NCBI GenBank assembly: GCA_052034585.1
Contig: JBPOIJ010000039.1
Location: 1 to 64,000 of the forward strand
DNA: 64,000 bases
Direction: 5' to 3'
DNA from: Xiheimicrobium sp052034585
GTDB lineage: Bacteria > Myxococcota > Myxococcia > Myxococcales > Myxococcaceae
The number at the start of each line of letters is the position of its first letter. Positions within the stretch are counted from its first letter, which is position 1. Below, one piece after another: positions 43,179 through 52,217 of the stretch. The notes under the pieces are model-generated. The model did not search any database, was not told where the DNA came from, and was given only the letters and a program-made list of their open reading frames with translations. Position numbers and translations under genes: made by a program.

Positions 43179-46100
43179 ATGCTCGTCGTCTTCGCCGCCG
43201 CCCTCCTCCAGGCCGCCCCGCTCGGGCCGTTCGACGCCTTCGTCGACGACGAGCTCACCGTGCCGCGCTCCATCGACGTCGACGCCACCGCCCGCGACGT
43301 CGCCACCCGCGTCTGGGTCTCCCAGTGGGAGCCGCGCACTGGCGTGCCCACCGCCGTCTGGCTCCCCGCGTGGCCCGCGCACACCCCCTCTCCTCGCAGC
43401 CAGGGCCTCGACGCCGAAGCCCAAGCCCGCCGCGTGCTCTTCGAGCTGGCGCCGCTGTACCGCGCGAGGCCGGTCGACTTCGCGCGCCTCGAGCGCGGCC
43501 CCGTCCATCAGTTGGGTGATGGCGCGGTGGTGGTGACCTTCACCCGGCGGGTCGGCGAGCTGACGGTGTTCCGCGACCGAATCGCGGTGGTGCTGACCCA
43601 CGAGCTCGAGCCCGTCGGCGTGCTCGGAGCAGTGCCTCCGCACCCTGCGCCGCCGCTGCGCTTCGCGTTGACCGCCGAGACCGCGCTCGAGGTGGCGGCG
43701 CAGCACCTGGGGCTCGCTCCCGCACGCGCCCGCGCCATCGAGCGACTCTCAGGCGGCTGGGCGGTGCACCTCGATGGCTCGCTCAGCCGCCGCACCGTCT
43801 ATGCGACTGCCCGCGAGCTGCTCCCGGCGTTCGAGCTCGAGCTCTCGGCGCCCGCCGGCCGCTTCGGCGTCGTCGTCTCGGCACGCGACGGCCGGGTGCT
43901 GCTGCGCAACCCGCACCAGTTCGGCTTCAGCTTCCGCGCCTGGGCGAGCACGACGGCGCCCTTCACGCCGCTCGACAGCCCGGAGGGCGACACCACCCCG
44001 CACCCCACCGGCCTGCCCGATGGCTGGGCGCCCGCGATGCTGACGGCGCCGATGCTCGTCGCCCTCGACCACGCCGGCCTCTCGACGATGGACCCCTGGC
44101 TGCCGGCTGGCGCGACGGCGCTCTCGGGCAACAACGCGACCGCCTACGCCGACCTCTTCGCACCTGATGGCCGAAACGCGGCTGATGGTGGCACTTCGGT
44201 CGACCCACAGCCGGTGCCCACTGGTGGCGCGTTCGACTTCGCGTGGGACCCGGCGCGCTCGCCGACCGCGACCGAGACCCAGAGCCACGCGGCGGCGACC
44301 CACGCCTTCTTCGTCGCCAACTGGCTCCACGACGTGCTCTACGACGTCGGCTTCGACGAGGGCGCCGGCAACGCGCAGGCCGACAACAAGGGCCGCGGCG
44401 GGCGGGCGCAAGACGCGCTCCGGGTCGAGGTGAACGACTACGCCGGCGTCACCGGAGGCGCGCTCGTCGCTGGGCCCGATGGCACCCCGCCCAGCCTCCA
44501 GCTCTTCCCTGGCCGACGCGCCGGCCGCGCGGTGGTGACGTTCAGCCCCGCGCTCGCGGTCGACGGTGGCACCAGCGGCGCGGCCCCGCTTCGAGAAGCA
44601 GCCTGGAACGTGAGCGCGGTGGTGACGAAGGTCGTCAGCCTCGACGGAGGCGCCGACCTCTGCGGCCCCTTCACCAACGCCCCGGCCCTCGCCGGTCGCA
44701 TCGCCTTCGGCTTCGCCTCCGGGCCCTGCGGCTCGTTCGGCGGCCTCGACGACCTCGCGGTCGATGCTGGCGCGGTGGGGCTGCTGGTGCAGAACGCGTT
44801 CGACGCCCGCGACGACGGCATCACCCTGCCGACCCACCTGCTCGACGCCACCCGCGCCGACGCCCTCACCCTCGCCCTCGGCGCGGGACCGGTGACGGCC
44901 ACCCTCGAGCGGGTGCCGGTCGTCGCCCGGCCAGTCGCGCTCGACACCACGGTGGTGACGCACGAGCTCGGCCACCTCCTCACCCAGCGGCTCATCGGTG
45001 ACGGCAACGGCCTGCTGGCGAACCCGAGCCGTGGCCTGGGCGAGGGCTGGAGCGACTTCCTCGCGCTGCTCTCGACGCTCGAGGCAGCCGACCTCCAGAA
45101 GCCTGGCAACGCCGACTGGCGGGGCGCCTACGTCATCGGGGCCTTCGCGCGCAGCCAGACGGGCTACGCCGACGAGCGCCTCGACAACCACTACTTCGGG
45201 CAGCGCCGCTTCCCCATCTCCATCGATCCGGCGAAGAACGCGCTCACGCTGCGGCACATCGTCTCGAACGTGCCCCTGCCGACGACGACTCCGCGCGCTC
45301 CCTTCGTCGACAGCGACGACAACGCCGAGCCGCACAACGCGGGCGAAGTGTGGGCGGCGATGATGTGGGAAGGCGCCACCCGGCTGCTGAAGGACCCACG
45401 CACCACCAGCTTCGCCGACGGGAAGCGCCGGCTGCTCCAGCTGATGGTGGCTTCGCTGAAAGCGACTCCGGTGAACCCCCTCTTCGCCGAGCAGCGCGAC
45501 GCCGTGCTCATCGTCGCGCGGGCCTCCAACGGCGCCGAGTTCACCTCCTTCCTCGACGGCTTCGCCACCCGCGGGCTCGGCCTCGCTGCCACGACGCCCA
45601 ACCGGCGCTCGACGACCAACGCGCCCGTCGCCGAAGACCTGACGAACACCGGCGCACGGTGGACGGTGCTCGACGTGCGAGGCGCCGACGACCGTGACTC
45701 CTGTGACAACGACGGCGTGCTCGACCTCCTCGAGTCGGGCAAGGTGACGCTCGAGGTGATGAACGTCGGCTCCCGGCCGCTGACGAACTCGCGCCTCGAC
45801 CTCGCCAGCGACGAGTCCGTGCTCGTGCTCTCGAAGAGCAACCTGGTGGTGGCGACCGCCGAGCCCTTCACGCCGCTCACCCTCGAGGTGCCGGCCGAGC
45901 TGAAGAACGACCTCGGAGTGGTGGTGGCGCAGTCTCGCGTCTTCGTCAGCTCGCCCGACCAGCTCGTCGAGGGCTCGCCGGCGGTGCGCACGGTGCGGGT
46001 CAACACCGACGTGGTGAAGGGCACCAAGGAGACGTTCGAGACGAATGGCCCGGGGTGGACGTTCGGCCAAGACGGCGTCGCCTGGGAAGCCGGCTTCCGC

Positions 46101-47270
46101 ATCAGCAGCCCCGCCAACCGGCTCCTCGAGGGCACCCTCTTCGGGCCCGACGCGCCCTTCCCTGGCACCACCTGGGCGAACTCGCCGCCCCTCCTGGTCG
46201 GGAGCGCTCCGTTCTCCTTCACCTTCACCCAGACCTACGCGTTCGAGTTCGACCGCACCGCGATGAAGGCCTACGACGGCGCCCAGCTGCGACTCTCGGT
46301 CGACGGCGGGCCCTTCACCCTCGTGCCTGGCAGCGCCATCAGCCGCACGATGGGGACCTCCACCTTGATGGGCTACGACGGGCCGCTCGAGCCGAGCCAG
46401 ACGAACCCGCTCTCCGGGCAGCCGGCCTTCCGCAACACGGGCACCAACCAGCGCGTCACCGTCTCCCTCGGCACCCAGTACGCCGGCCGCACCGTGCAGC
46501 TGCAGTTCCTCATCGGCACCGACTTCGCCGGGACCTCCACCGGCTGGACCATCGACGACGTCGAGGTGAGCGGAGTGATGGGCACCCCGTTCGAAGACGT
46601 GGTCCCCCATCGCACCCAGTGCGTGAACAAGCCGCCGGTGCTCCAGACGGGCTTCCCGCAGAGCGTCGACGAGCGCACCCGCGTCACCTTGATTCCACCG
46701 CCCGTCACCGACCCGAACGGCGACGCCGTCACCTTCTCGTGGGCCCAGCTGACCGGGCCGATGGTGACGGTGAGCGGGGACCAGTTCGATGCGCCGGAGG
46801 TTCGGGTGGACACCGAGCTCACCTTCCGCACCACCGCCGACGACGGCCACGGCGGCACCGCGAGCCAGACGATGACGGTGAACGTGCGCAACGTGAACCG
46901 CGCCCCCACCTCCGGCGCCGGGCCGACCCAGACGGTCGAGAGTGGAAAGACGGTGACCCTCGCCGGCGTCGCCGAGGACCCCGACGGAGACGCGCTCACC
47001 GTTCGCTGGTCGCAGCTCGGCGGTCCCGCGGTGACGCTGAAGAACGAGACCGAGCTCGCCGCCACCTTCGTCGCGCCTGAGGTGACGACCCCCAGCGAAG
47101 TGAACGTCGAGCTCACGGTGACCGATCATTCGCTCTCGGCGCCGTCGTCGGTGGTGACCATCGTGGTGACGCCGAAAGGGTGCGGCTGTCAGAGCTTCGA
47201 CGGGCTGGCCGCGCTCGGGGCGCTGGTGCTGCTCACCCGGGTGAGGCGCCCGCTCCGGCGCGGGGGCTGA
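43179..47270 (+). CDS. Secreted M36-like (fungalysin-type) metallopeptidase with MYXO-CTERM-like anchor
   Basis: The ATG at 43179 follows CAGGAG and starts a short signal (MLVVFAAALLQAAP); 1363 residues. An N-terminal propeptide-like region precedes the catalytic domain. The zinc motif is HELGH at residues 595-599, and the third ligand is E622 in GEGWSDF, as in M36 peptidases. A PA-like insert lies about residues 450-580. Beyond about 900 are immunoglobulin-like and PKD/cadherin-like beta domains. The C-terminus has a CGC motif (KGCGCQS) followed by a hydrophobic stretch and Arg residues (ALGALVLLTRVRRPLRRGG), a MYXO-CTERM sorting signal. It is likely an extracellular or surface protease. Confidence 0.88.
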   Translation: MLVVFAAALLQAAPLGPFDAFVDDELTVPRSIDVDATARDVATRVWVSQWEPRTGVPTAVWLPAWPAHTPSPRSQGLDAEAQARRVLFELAPLYRARPVDFARLERGPVHQLGDGAVVVTFTRRVGELTVFRDRIAVVLTHELEPVGVLGAVPPHPAPPLRFALTAETALEVAAQHLGLAPARARAIERLSGGWAVHLDGSLSRRTVYATARELLPAFELELSAPAGRFGVVVSARDGRVLLRNPHQFGFSFRAWASTTAPFTPLDSPEGDTTPHPTGLPDGWAPAMLTAPMLVALDHAGLSTMDPWLPAGATALSGNNATAYADLFAPDGRNAADGGTSVDPQPVPTGGAFDFAWDPARSPTATETQSHAAATHAFFVANWLHDVLYDVGFDEGAGNAQADNKGRGGRAQDALRVEVNDYAGVTGGALVAGPDGTPPSLQLFPGRRAGRAVVTFSPALAVDGGTSGAAPLREAAWNVSAVVTKVVSLDGGADLCGPFTNAPALAGRIAFGFASGPCGSFGGLDDLAVDAGAVGLLVQNAFDARDDGITLPTHLLDATRADALTLALGAGPVTATLERVPVVARPVALDTTVVTHELGHLLTQRLIGDGNGLLANPSRGLGEGWSDFLALLSTLEAADLQKPGNADWRGAYVIGAFARSQTGYADERLDNHYFGQRRFPISIDPAKNALTLRHIVSNVPLPTTTPRAPFVDSDDNAEPHNAGEVWAAMMWEGATRLLKDPRTTSFADGKRRLLQLMVASLKATPVNPLFAEQRDAVLIVARASNGAEFTSFLDGFATRGLGLAATTPNRRSTTNAPVAEDLTNTGARWTVLDVRGADDRDSCDNDGVLDLLESGKVTLEVMNVGSRPLTNSRLDLASDESVLVLSKSNLVVATAEPFTPLTLEVPAELKNDLGVVVAQSRVFVSSPDQLVEGSPAVRTVRVNTDVVKGTKETFETNGPGWTFGQDGVAWEAGFRISSPANRLLEGTLFGPDAPFPGTTWANSPPLLVGSAPFSFTFTQTYAFEFDRTAMKAYDGAQLRLSVDGGPFTLVPGSAISRTMGTSTLMGYDGPLEPSQTNPLSGQPAFRNTGTNQRVTVSLGTQYAGRTVQLQFLIGTDFAGTSTGWTIDDVEVSGVMGTPFEDVVPHRTQCVNKPPVLQTGFPQSVDERTRVTLIPPPVTDPNGDAVTFSWAQLTGPMVTVSGDQFDAPEVRVDTELTFRTTADDGHGGTASQTMTVNVRNVNRAPTSGAGPTQTVESGKTVTLAGVAEDPDGDALTVRWSQLGGPAVTLKNETELAATFVAPEVTTPSEVNVELTVTDHSLSAPSSVVTIVVTPKGCGCQSFDGLAALGALVLLTRVRRPLRRGG

Positions 47271-47342
47271 CGACTCGCTGACCGGTCGCGGCGCGTCGGC
47301 AGATTTCTCTCGCTCGCGAAGCGGCTGTGTTGGAATGCCGGC

Positions 47343-47903
47343 ATGGTCACCGCGTTCGTCGTCGCCCTCGCCGTCTCACACCTCCCGGCAGCTGGAGTTC
47401 ACCTCCAAGGCGACGCCTCACTGCACAGCGCCAGGCTGGTGGCTCAAGCGCCGCCGCCGCTCCCGGTGCGCCCGCCCGACGCGCCGGTTGGAGCGCAAGA
47501 AGCGCAGCTGCAGCGTGACATCGACTCCATCAACGAGCGCCTGCGCGGGCTCAAGACCGACTGGCCGACGGCGTCGGTGGTGATGGCCTACATCGGCTGG
47601 AGCGCGTCGCCCGTCGCGCTGGTGGGTCTGCTCCTGCTCGCCGTCGGCGGGTTGGCCGGCTTCCCGGCGCTGACCCTGGTGGGCGTCGTGCTGTTGGTCA
47701 TCGGCCTCGCCGCCGTCGCGCTCGGCATCGCCGGCATCGTGACGGGCATCGCCGGGCAGAACGCCGCCAAGGCAGAACGAGACGAGCTCATTCAAGAGCG
47801 GGTGCGGCTGGAGAACGAGCTCAAGGCGCTCCGCGCGCGGCCGGGCAGCGTCGACCGTTCCTTCGAGTCGAGCCCGCGGCTCTTCACCGTGGCGTCGTTC
47901 TGA
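47343..47903 (+). CDS. Small membrane protein with coiled coil, coupled to AI-2E exporter gene
   Basis: The 186-residue protein has an N-terminal signal-like segment (MVTAFVVALAVSHLPAAG), a short coiled coil (QEAQLQRDIDSINERLRGL), two membrane helices (about residues 80-140) and a second Glu/Arg-rich coil. No family is recognised. Its stop overlaps the start of the transporter gene by one base (TGATG at 47901-47905), so the two are co-translated. A stabilising or regulatory partner of the transporter is a reasonable inference. Confidence 0.7.
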   Translation: MVTAFVVALAVSHLPAAGVHLQGDASLHSARLVAQAPPPLPVRPPDAPVGAQEAQLQRDIDSINERLRGLKTDWPTASVVMAYIGWSASPVALVGLLLLAVGGLAGFPALTLVGVVLLVIGLAAVALGIAGIVTGIAGQNAAKAERDELIQERVRLENELKALRARPGSVDRSFESSPRLFTVASF

Positions 47904-49057
47904 TGCAGCCGGCTCCCTCCCGCTTCTACACGAGGGCGTTCGCGCTCATCACCATCGCCGTGTTGGGAGGGTTGCTCTTTCGCACCCTGACCCCGTTCAT
48001 CGCGCCGATTCTGTGGGCGACGCTGTTCGCCTTCATGCTGCACCCGCTCAACCGGAAGCTGCGGGCGAAGTGGCCGACGAAGCCGGGGCTGGCGGCGGGG
48101 CTGCTGACGATGGGCACGGTGCTCTTGGTGGGCGGGCCGGTCACCCTCTTCTTCTTCGCCTTCTTCCAGCAGGCCTCGGCGTTGCTCACTCGTTTTCAGA
48201 ACGAGGCGCACGACCGCAAGCTGCCGGCGCTGCAGTTGGTGCTCGAGTTCAAGCCGGTGCAGTCGCTGCTCGACACCGCCAAGGAGTTCAGCTCGCTGTC
48301 GAAGGAGCAGATCCTCGAGCAGGCGAACGAGGCAGCGCAGACGGTGCTGCAGGAGCTCGCCTCGGTCGGCGGCACGGTGGTGCTCGGCGCCTTCAGCGTG
48401 GTGACGAAGTTCGGGCTCACCATGTTCCTGCTCTTCTTCTTCCTCCGCGACGGGCGCGAGATGCTCGAGCGGGCGATTCACCTGGTGCCGCTGTCGAGCG
48501 AGCGCAAGGACGATCTGACGCGGTCGCTCGGGGGCGTGACGCGCGGAGTGGTGGTGGGAACGCTCGTCACTGCGGTGGTGCAGGGCACGCTCATCGGCAT
48601 CGGGTTCGCCATCGCCGGGCTGCCTTCGCCCCTGGTATTCGGGGCGGTGGGTGCGCTCGCCTCGCTGGTGCCAGTCGTCGGCACCGCGCTCGTCTGGGTG
48701 CCGGCGGTGCTGTCGTTGCTCGCGCTCGATCAGACTGGCTGGGCCGTCTTCCTCACCTTGTGGTCCGTCATCCTCGTCGCGGGGAGCGACAACGTGATTC
48801 GGCCGCTGGTGGTGTCGTCGTCGACCAACGTCTCGACGCTGCTCGTCTTCGTGGGCGTGCTCGGCGGGGTGAGCGCGTTCGGCTTCGCGGGGCTCTTCGT
48901 CGGGCCCGTGCTGCTCACCTTGGTCGCGGCGCTGCTGCGCTATGCCGACGAGGCCGGCGTCGGGCGTCATCCCTCTCCGCCGTCTCAGCCGCCGTCGGAG
49001 CCAGTCTCCGTTCCGCCTCCGCCCGCCCCCGCGCCCCCTCAGGTGCCGACGAGCTGA
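47903..49057 (+). CDS. AI-2E family transporter (PerM/TqsA-type permease)
   Basis: The 384-residue product has about eight membrane helices in the AI-2E transporter order. Helices fall near the start (FALITIAVLGGLLFRTLTPF), at residues about 70-90 and in the second half. A central soluble segment (about 95-170) contains LLTRFQNEAHDRKLP and a Glu-rich stretch. Typical family features include LFFFLRDGREM and GAVGALASLVPVVGTALVW, then GSDNVIRPLVVSS. Members export small signals or ions; the substrate is not evident. The Pro-rich end (PPPPAPAPPQVPTS) is a cytoplasmic tail. Convergent with the next gene, with 3 bases between stops. Confidence 0.9.
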   Translation: MQPAPSRFYTRAFALITIAVLGGLLFRTLTPFIAPILWATLFAFMLHPLNRKLRAKWPTKPGLAAGLLTMGTVLLVGGPVTLFFFAFFQQASALLTRFQNEAHDRKLPALQLVLEFKPVQSLLDTAKEFSSLSKEQILEQANEAAQTVLQELASVGGTVVLGAFSVVTKFGLTMFLLFFFLRDGREMLERAIHLVPLSSERKDDLTRSLGGVTRGVVVGTLVTAVVQGTLIGIGFAIAGLPSPLVFGAVGALASLVPVVGTALVWVPAVLSLLALDQTGWAVFLTLWSVILVAGSDNVIRPLVVSSSTNVSTLLVFVGVLGGVSAFGFAGLFVGPVLLTLVAALLRYADEAGVGRHPSPPSQPPSEPVSVPPPPAPAPPQVPTS

Positions 49058-49060
49058 CCG

Positions 49061-49648
49061 TCACTGAAACGAGCTGATGCAGCCGCTGGAGAGCATCGAG
49101 CCCGACGCGCAGGCGTTGATGGCACCGACTGCGGTCGAGCGGTCGGCGGCCGTCGCGCAGGCCGCGACTTGGAGATCGCACGCGGCGATTCGACTGAGCG
49201 TCGCGCGCTCGGTGGGCGTGCAGGCCGTCTGCGCTTGCATGAGGCACTTCACGCGATCGAAGCCATAGATGGAGGAGTCGGACGGGTTGGAGCAGTTCAT
49301 CAGCACGGTTCGCAGGTGAGCAGCGCTCGCGCCCCAGGCGTCGCAGTCCGCGGCGATGCCGCCGTCCGTCGTTGCGCCGCCAGCCGAGCCGCCCGCCGTG
49401 GAGCCGCCCGCCGCTGAGCCACCTGACGCAGCGCCGCCCGCCGCAGCGCCACCCGCCGCAGACCCGCCGGACGCAGCGCCGCCCGCCGCAGACCCACCGG
49501 ACGCAGCGCCACCGCCGCTCGTCCCACCTGCCGACGCGCCTCCCCCCGACGCGCCGCCGGCCGAACCACCACCAGCGCCTCCATCGGTCTGCGGCGACAT
49601 CGGGGAGCACGCGAGCGCGAGTCCAACCACGGCAACGAGTCGACGCAT
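49061..49648 (-). CDS. Small lipoprotein with Gly-Ala-Ser linker and Cys-rich C-terminal domain
   Basis: Product 195 residues. The signal is MRRLVAVVGLALACSPM with a lipobox ending LAC. Residues about 20-90 are a Gly/Ala/Ser/Thr repeat linker. The C-terminal about 100 residues contain eight Cys (CDAWGASAAHLRTVLMNC onward) and are likely disulfide-bonded helices. The closing CISSFQ is at the end. No family is recognised. This design, lipid anchor, flexible linker and small Cys-rich head, is typical of myxobacterial surface lipoproteins. Confidence 0.72.
   Translation of the reverse strand: MRRLVAVVGLALACSPMSPQTDGGAGGGSAGGASGGGASAGGTSGGGAASGGSAAGGAASGGSAAGGAAAGGAASGGSAAGGSTAGGSAGGATTDGGIAADCDAWGASAAHLRTVLMNCSNPSDSSIYGFDRVKCLMQAQTACTPTERATLSRIAACDLQVAACATAADRSTAVGAINACASGSMLSSGCISSFQ
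49365..49575. repeat. Gly-Ala-Ser-coding low-complexity repeat
   Basis: Imperfect tandem units of about 15-18 bases code GGAASGGSA in the minus-strand frame. They form the flexible linker of the small lipoprotein. Similar units recur in the vWA lipoprotein gene at 54110-54480, so recombination or slippage between copies could vary linker length. Confidence 0.8.
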
Positions 49649-49710
49649 GACGCCTCCGGAAGGTCGGGCACCGTACTACAGGGCTCGGTCGTCGGCCGCG
49701 CGGAGTGCCT

Positions 49711-52206
49711 TCACCGGCGAACGAGGTTCACCCCGAGGGTCTGCCTCGCGCTCTCGAGCAGGTCACTCAGCTCCACTGGCGTCGCTTCGGTGACTTCGAG
49801 CTGGAAGGTGTCGACCGTCTGCTCGCGATGGAGGAGCGGCTCTCCCAAGAAGATGCCGGGCATGAAGATGAGCCGCGCTCTGCCGCGTGAGAGCGGCCTG
49901 GTGAGCTCGACGTAGCAGCCGCCGCCGACCTGCTCCCCGCGGATCCACCCCAGCCGCTCCATCGACAAGAGCTGTCCCACCGCCACCGTCTGGCCTTCGA
50001 AGGCACTCAGCGCCTTCGCGCACGCGCTCACATCGGCGAAGCGATGCACCTTTCGATCGAGCTGATGAAACGGAGACGACACCTTCTTCGCCCACCCTTG
50101 ACGTGCCGCCTCGTCCAAGTGGAGGGGATGAACGACGCCGACCGCGTCGGTGGAGACGAGGTTCACTGCGGCGCCGGTGACGTCCACCGGAGCGCCGCGC
50201 GAGAGCGTGAAGGTGCGCACCAGCTGGCCCTCGCGCCACTGGCCCCACAACACCTGCCGAGCGAGGCCCGCCATCACCCCGTGCATCGCGTAGACCTCGG
50301 TGAAGTGCTCGAGGCTCATGCGCGCTTCGTTCGTCATTCGCCGCTCGAGCCGCTCGATGGCCTCCTTCACCAGACCGGGCGCCTTCTTCTTGAGCGTCGC
50401 GAGCTCCTCGTCGCGCTCCTCGTCTCCGCTCGAGGGGAGGCGCTTCACCACCGCGCCCTCGGCGTTGAGGAACCGCACCTTGCCGCCAGTGAGGTCGAGG
50501 CGAATCGGCGGGTCGAGCGGCAACGTGCCCTCGGGGGAGAGCCCGAAGTCAGCCACCAAGCGCTCGGCCAGCTCGTCCTGGGTGAGGCCCAACTTCTCGG
50601 CGGTGCTGGTGAAGACGAGCTCGGCCCGCGCGCGAAAGGCCTTCGAGCGCACCTTCTTCGAGAGCCCGTGCAGCAGCGCGAGGCTCTCCTTGGTGCGCAT
50701 CGCGCCGAGCACCTCGGCCATTTCCTGCGCGCGGGCGGAGAGCCCCTTGGGTGCGAGCTGCGCTGCCCGCCGGGCGAGCTCTTCCGCGACCTCCGCATCA
50801 CCGAAGTGCGCCACCGCCTGGAGCATCCACTTCTCCTTCGGCGGCGCGCCGTTGAGGAGCCAGAGCTCGAAGAGGGTGCGGCTGAGCGCGGCAAGCGACG
50901 GGGCGCTGAACCGAGCCTTCGCGTCGTCGACCCACGGCGCGCCGTCGAGCGGCGTCACCTTGAGGAGCTGCACGAAGCCGACGAGGTCGTCGCCTTGGAG
51001 CGCCGAGGCGCCATCGACCGTGATGGGGCGCGGCAGCTCGAGCGGGGAGAAGACGTCGGGCAGCACTGGACGACGCGAAGGGAGCGGTGGCGGCGCAGCG
51101 AGCTGCTCGGTGACGGCCTCGACCACGTCCGTGGGATAGCGACGCAGCCCACGCTCGGTCTCCGCGGACATCGACCGGAGGAGCAGCTTGAGCGCGTCGA
51201 TGGCGAGCAGCGCTCCTTTTCCACCCCCGAGGACCAACGGCACCAACCCGACGGCGGCCGTCTCGGGATAGCGGGTGAGCCAGGCGCGCGCCGCACGCGC
51301 GACCGCCGGCTGCCGGCTCGACAGGCCCTCCGCCATCAACGGCACGACTCGCCCCGACTCGATGGGGAGCAGCACCGCGAGTTGGCTGCGACCGTGCTCC
51401 ACCACCCGGAGGCTCGCGTCGAGGCCGTCGAGCCCGAAGCGGGGAACGAGCTCCTTCAGCTCCTCGCTCACCCACGCCGCGTCGCCCAGCCAGACCTTCG
51501 AGACCTCGAGCGCGCGGAAGAGCCGCAGCGCCGTCGCGTCACCCATCGGAAGCAAGGTGAAGAGCGAGTGGTAGCGCTGCGCGTTCCATTCCTCTTCGAG
51601 CAGCCGGTCGTGCTCTGGCGCATCGGGGACGGAGCGCCTGGGGCCGTGCACGCGTTCCTCGTGCGGGGCGAGCGCCACGACCGTCGGCTTTCGTTTGGGC
51701 ACCTTCTGGGTCCACGGGTTCGTCCAGCTCGCCGCGGGGAGCCGGGCGCCGCTCTCGACGAGGAGCGGCTCGAGGCGCTCGCGCTCGGGAGGACTCAGCG
51801 CCTCGAGGGCCGCCGGCGCCGCCACCACCACGAGCCGCAGCGCGACCGAAAGGCAGGGCTTCACCTCGGGCCGAACCGTATCGTCAGGCGGCGTCACCAA
51901 CGAGCGCACCGCGGCGGTGAGCTCGCCCACCAACCCGCCGAGCAGCGCCGCAGTGCCGGCCTGCACCGGCAACGCGTCGGTCTCGAGGAGCGCGCGGAGG
52001 AGTGGCAGCTTCGGCGCTCCACGAACGCGCTCCCACACGACGGGGAAGTCGAGGAAGCGGCACCAGGCGGCCAGCACCTCCGGGTCGTGCGGAGAGGTGC
52101 CGGCGGCGAGCTCGTCGACGGAGCGGCTGAGCCACCCGCCGTCGACCCACGCCCCGCTGACGATGGGCGTGAGCCGGTCGACGACCTTGCGTGCAGCACG
52201 GTTCAT
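49711..52206 (-). CDS. DUF4132 domain protein
   Basis: Start at ATG 52206; frame extensions to 53718 are shadows of the upstream gene. The product is 831 residues with no signal peptide. The first 500 residues are Ala/Leu-rich helical repeats. The C-terminal 250 residues match DUF4132: RRMTNEARMSLEHFTEVYAM, then LARQVLWGQWREG, then DAVGVVHPLHLDEAA and VGGGCYVELTRPLSRGRA. DUF4132 is often found with WGR domains in proteins related to E. coli MolR; none is visible here. The function is unknown. It begins 11 bases after the vWA lipoprotein stop and may share its transcript. Confidence 0.82.
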   Translation of the reverse strand: MNRAARKVVDRLTPIVSGAWVDGGWLSRSVDELAAGTSPHDPEVLAAWCRFLDFPVVWERVRGAPKLPLLRALLETDALPVQAGTAALLGGLVGELTAAVRSLVTPPDDTVRPEVKPCLSVALRLVVVAAPAALEALSPPERERLEPLLVESGARLPAASWTNPWTQKVPKRKPTVVALAPHEERVHGPRRSVPDAPEHDRLLEEEWNAQRYHSLFTLLPMGDATALRLFRALEVSKVWLGDAAWVSEELKELVPRFGLDGLDASLRVVEHGRSQLAVLLPIESGRVVPLMAEGLSSRQPAVARAARAWLTRYPETAAVGLVPLVLGGGKGALLAIDALKLLLRSMSAETERGLRRYPTDVVEAVTEQLAAPPPLPSRRPVLPDVFSPLELPRPITVDGASALQGDDLVGFVQLLKVTPLDGAPWVDDAKARFSAPSLAALSRTLFELWLLNGAPPKEKWMLQAVAHFGDAEVAEELARRAAQLAPKGLSARAQEMAEVLGAMRTKESLALLHGLSKKVRSKAFRARAELVFTSTAEKLGLTQDELAERLVADFGLSPEGTLPLDPPIRLDLTGGKVRFLNAEGAVVKRLPSSGDEERDEELATLKKKAPGLVKEAIERLERRMTNEARMSLEHFTEVYAMHGVMAGLARQVLWGQWREGQLVRTFTLSRGAPVDVTGAAVNLVSTDAVGVVHPLHLDEAARQGWAKKVSSPFHQLDRKVHRFADVSACAKALSAFEGQTVAVGQLLSMERLGWIRGEQVGGGCYVELTRPLSRGRARLIFMPGIFLGEPLLHREQTVDTFQLEVTEATPVELSDLLESARQTLGVNLVRR

Positions 52207-52217
52207 CGAAGGAACCG

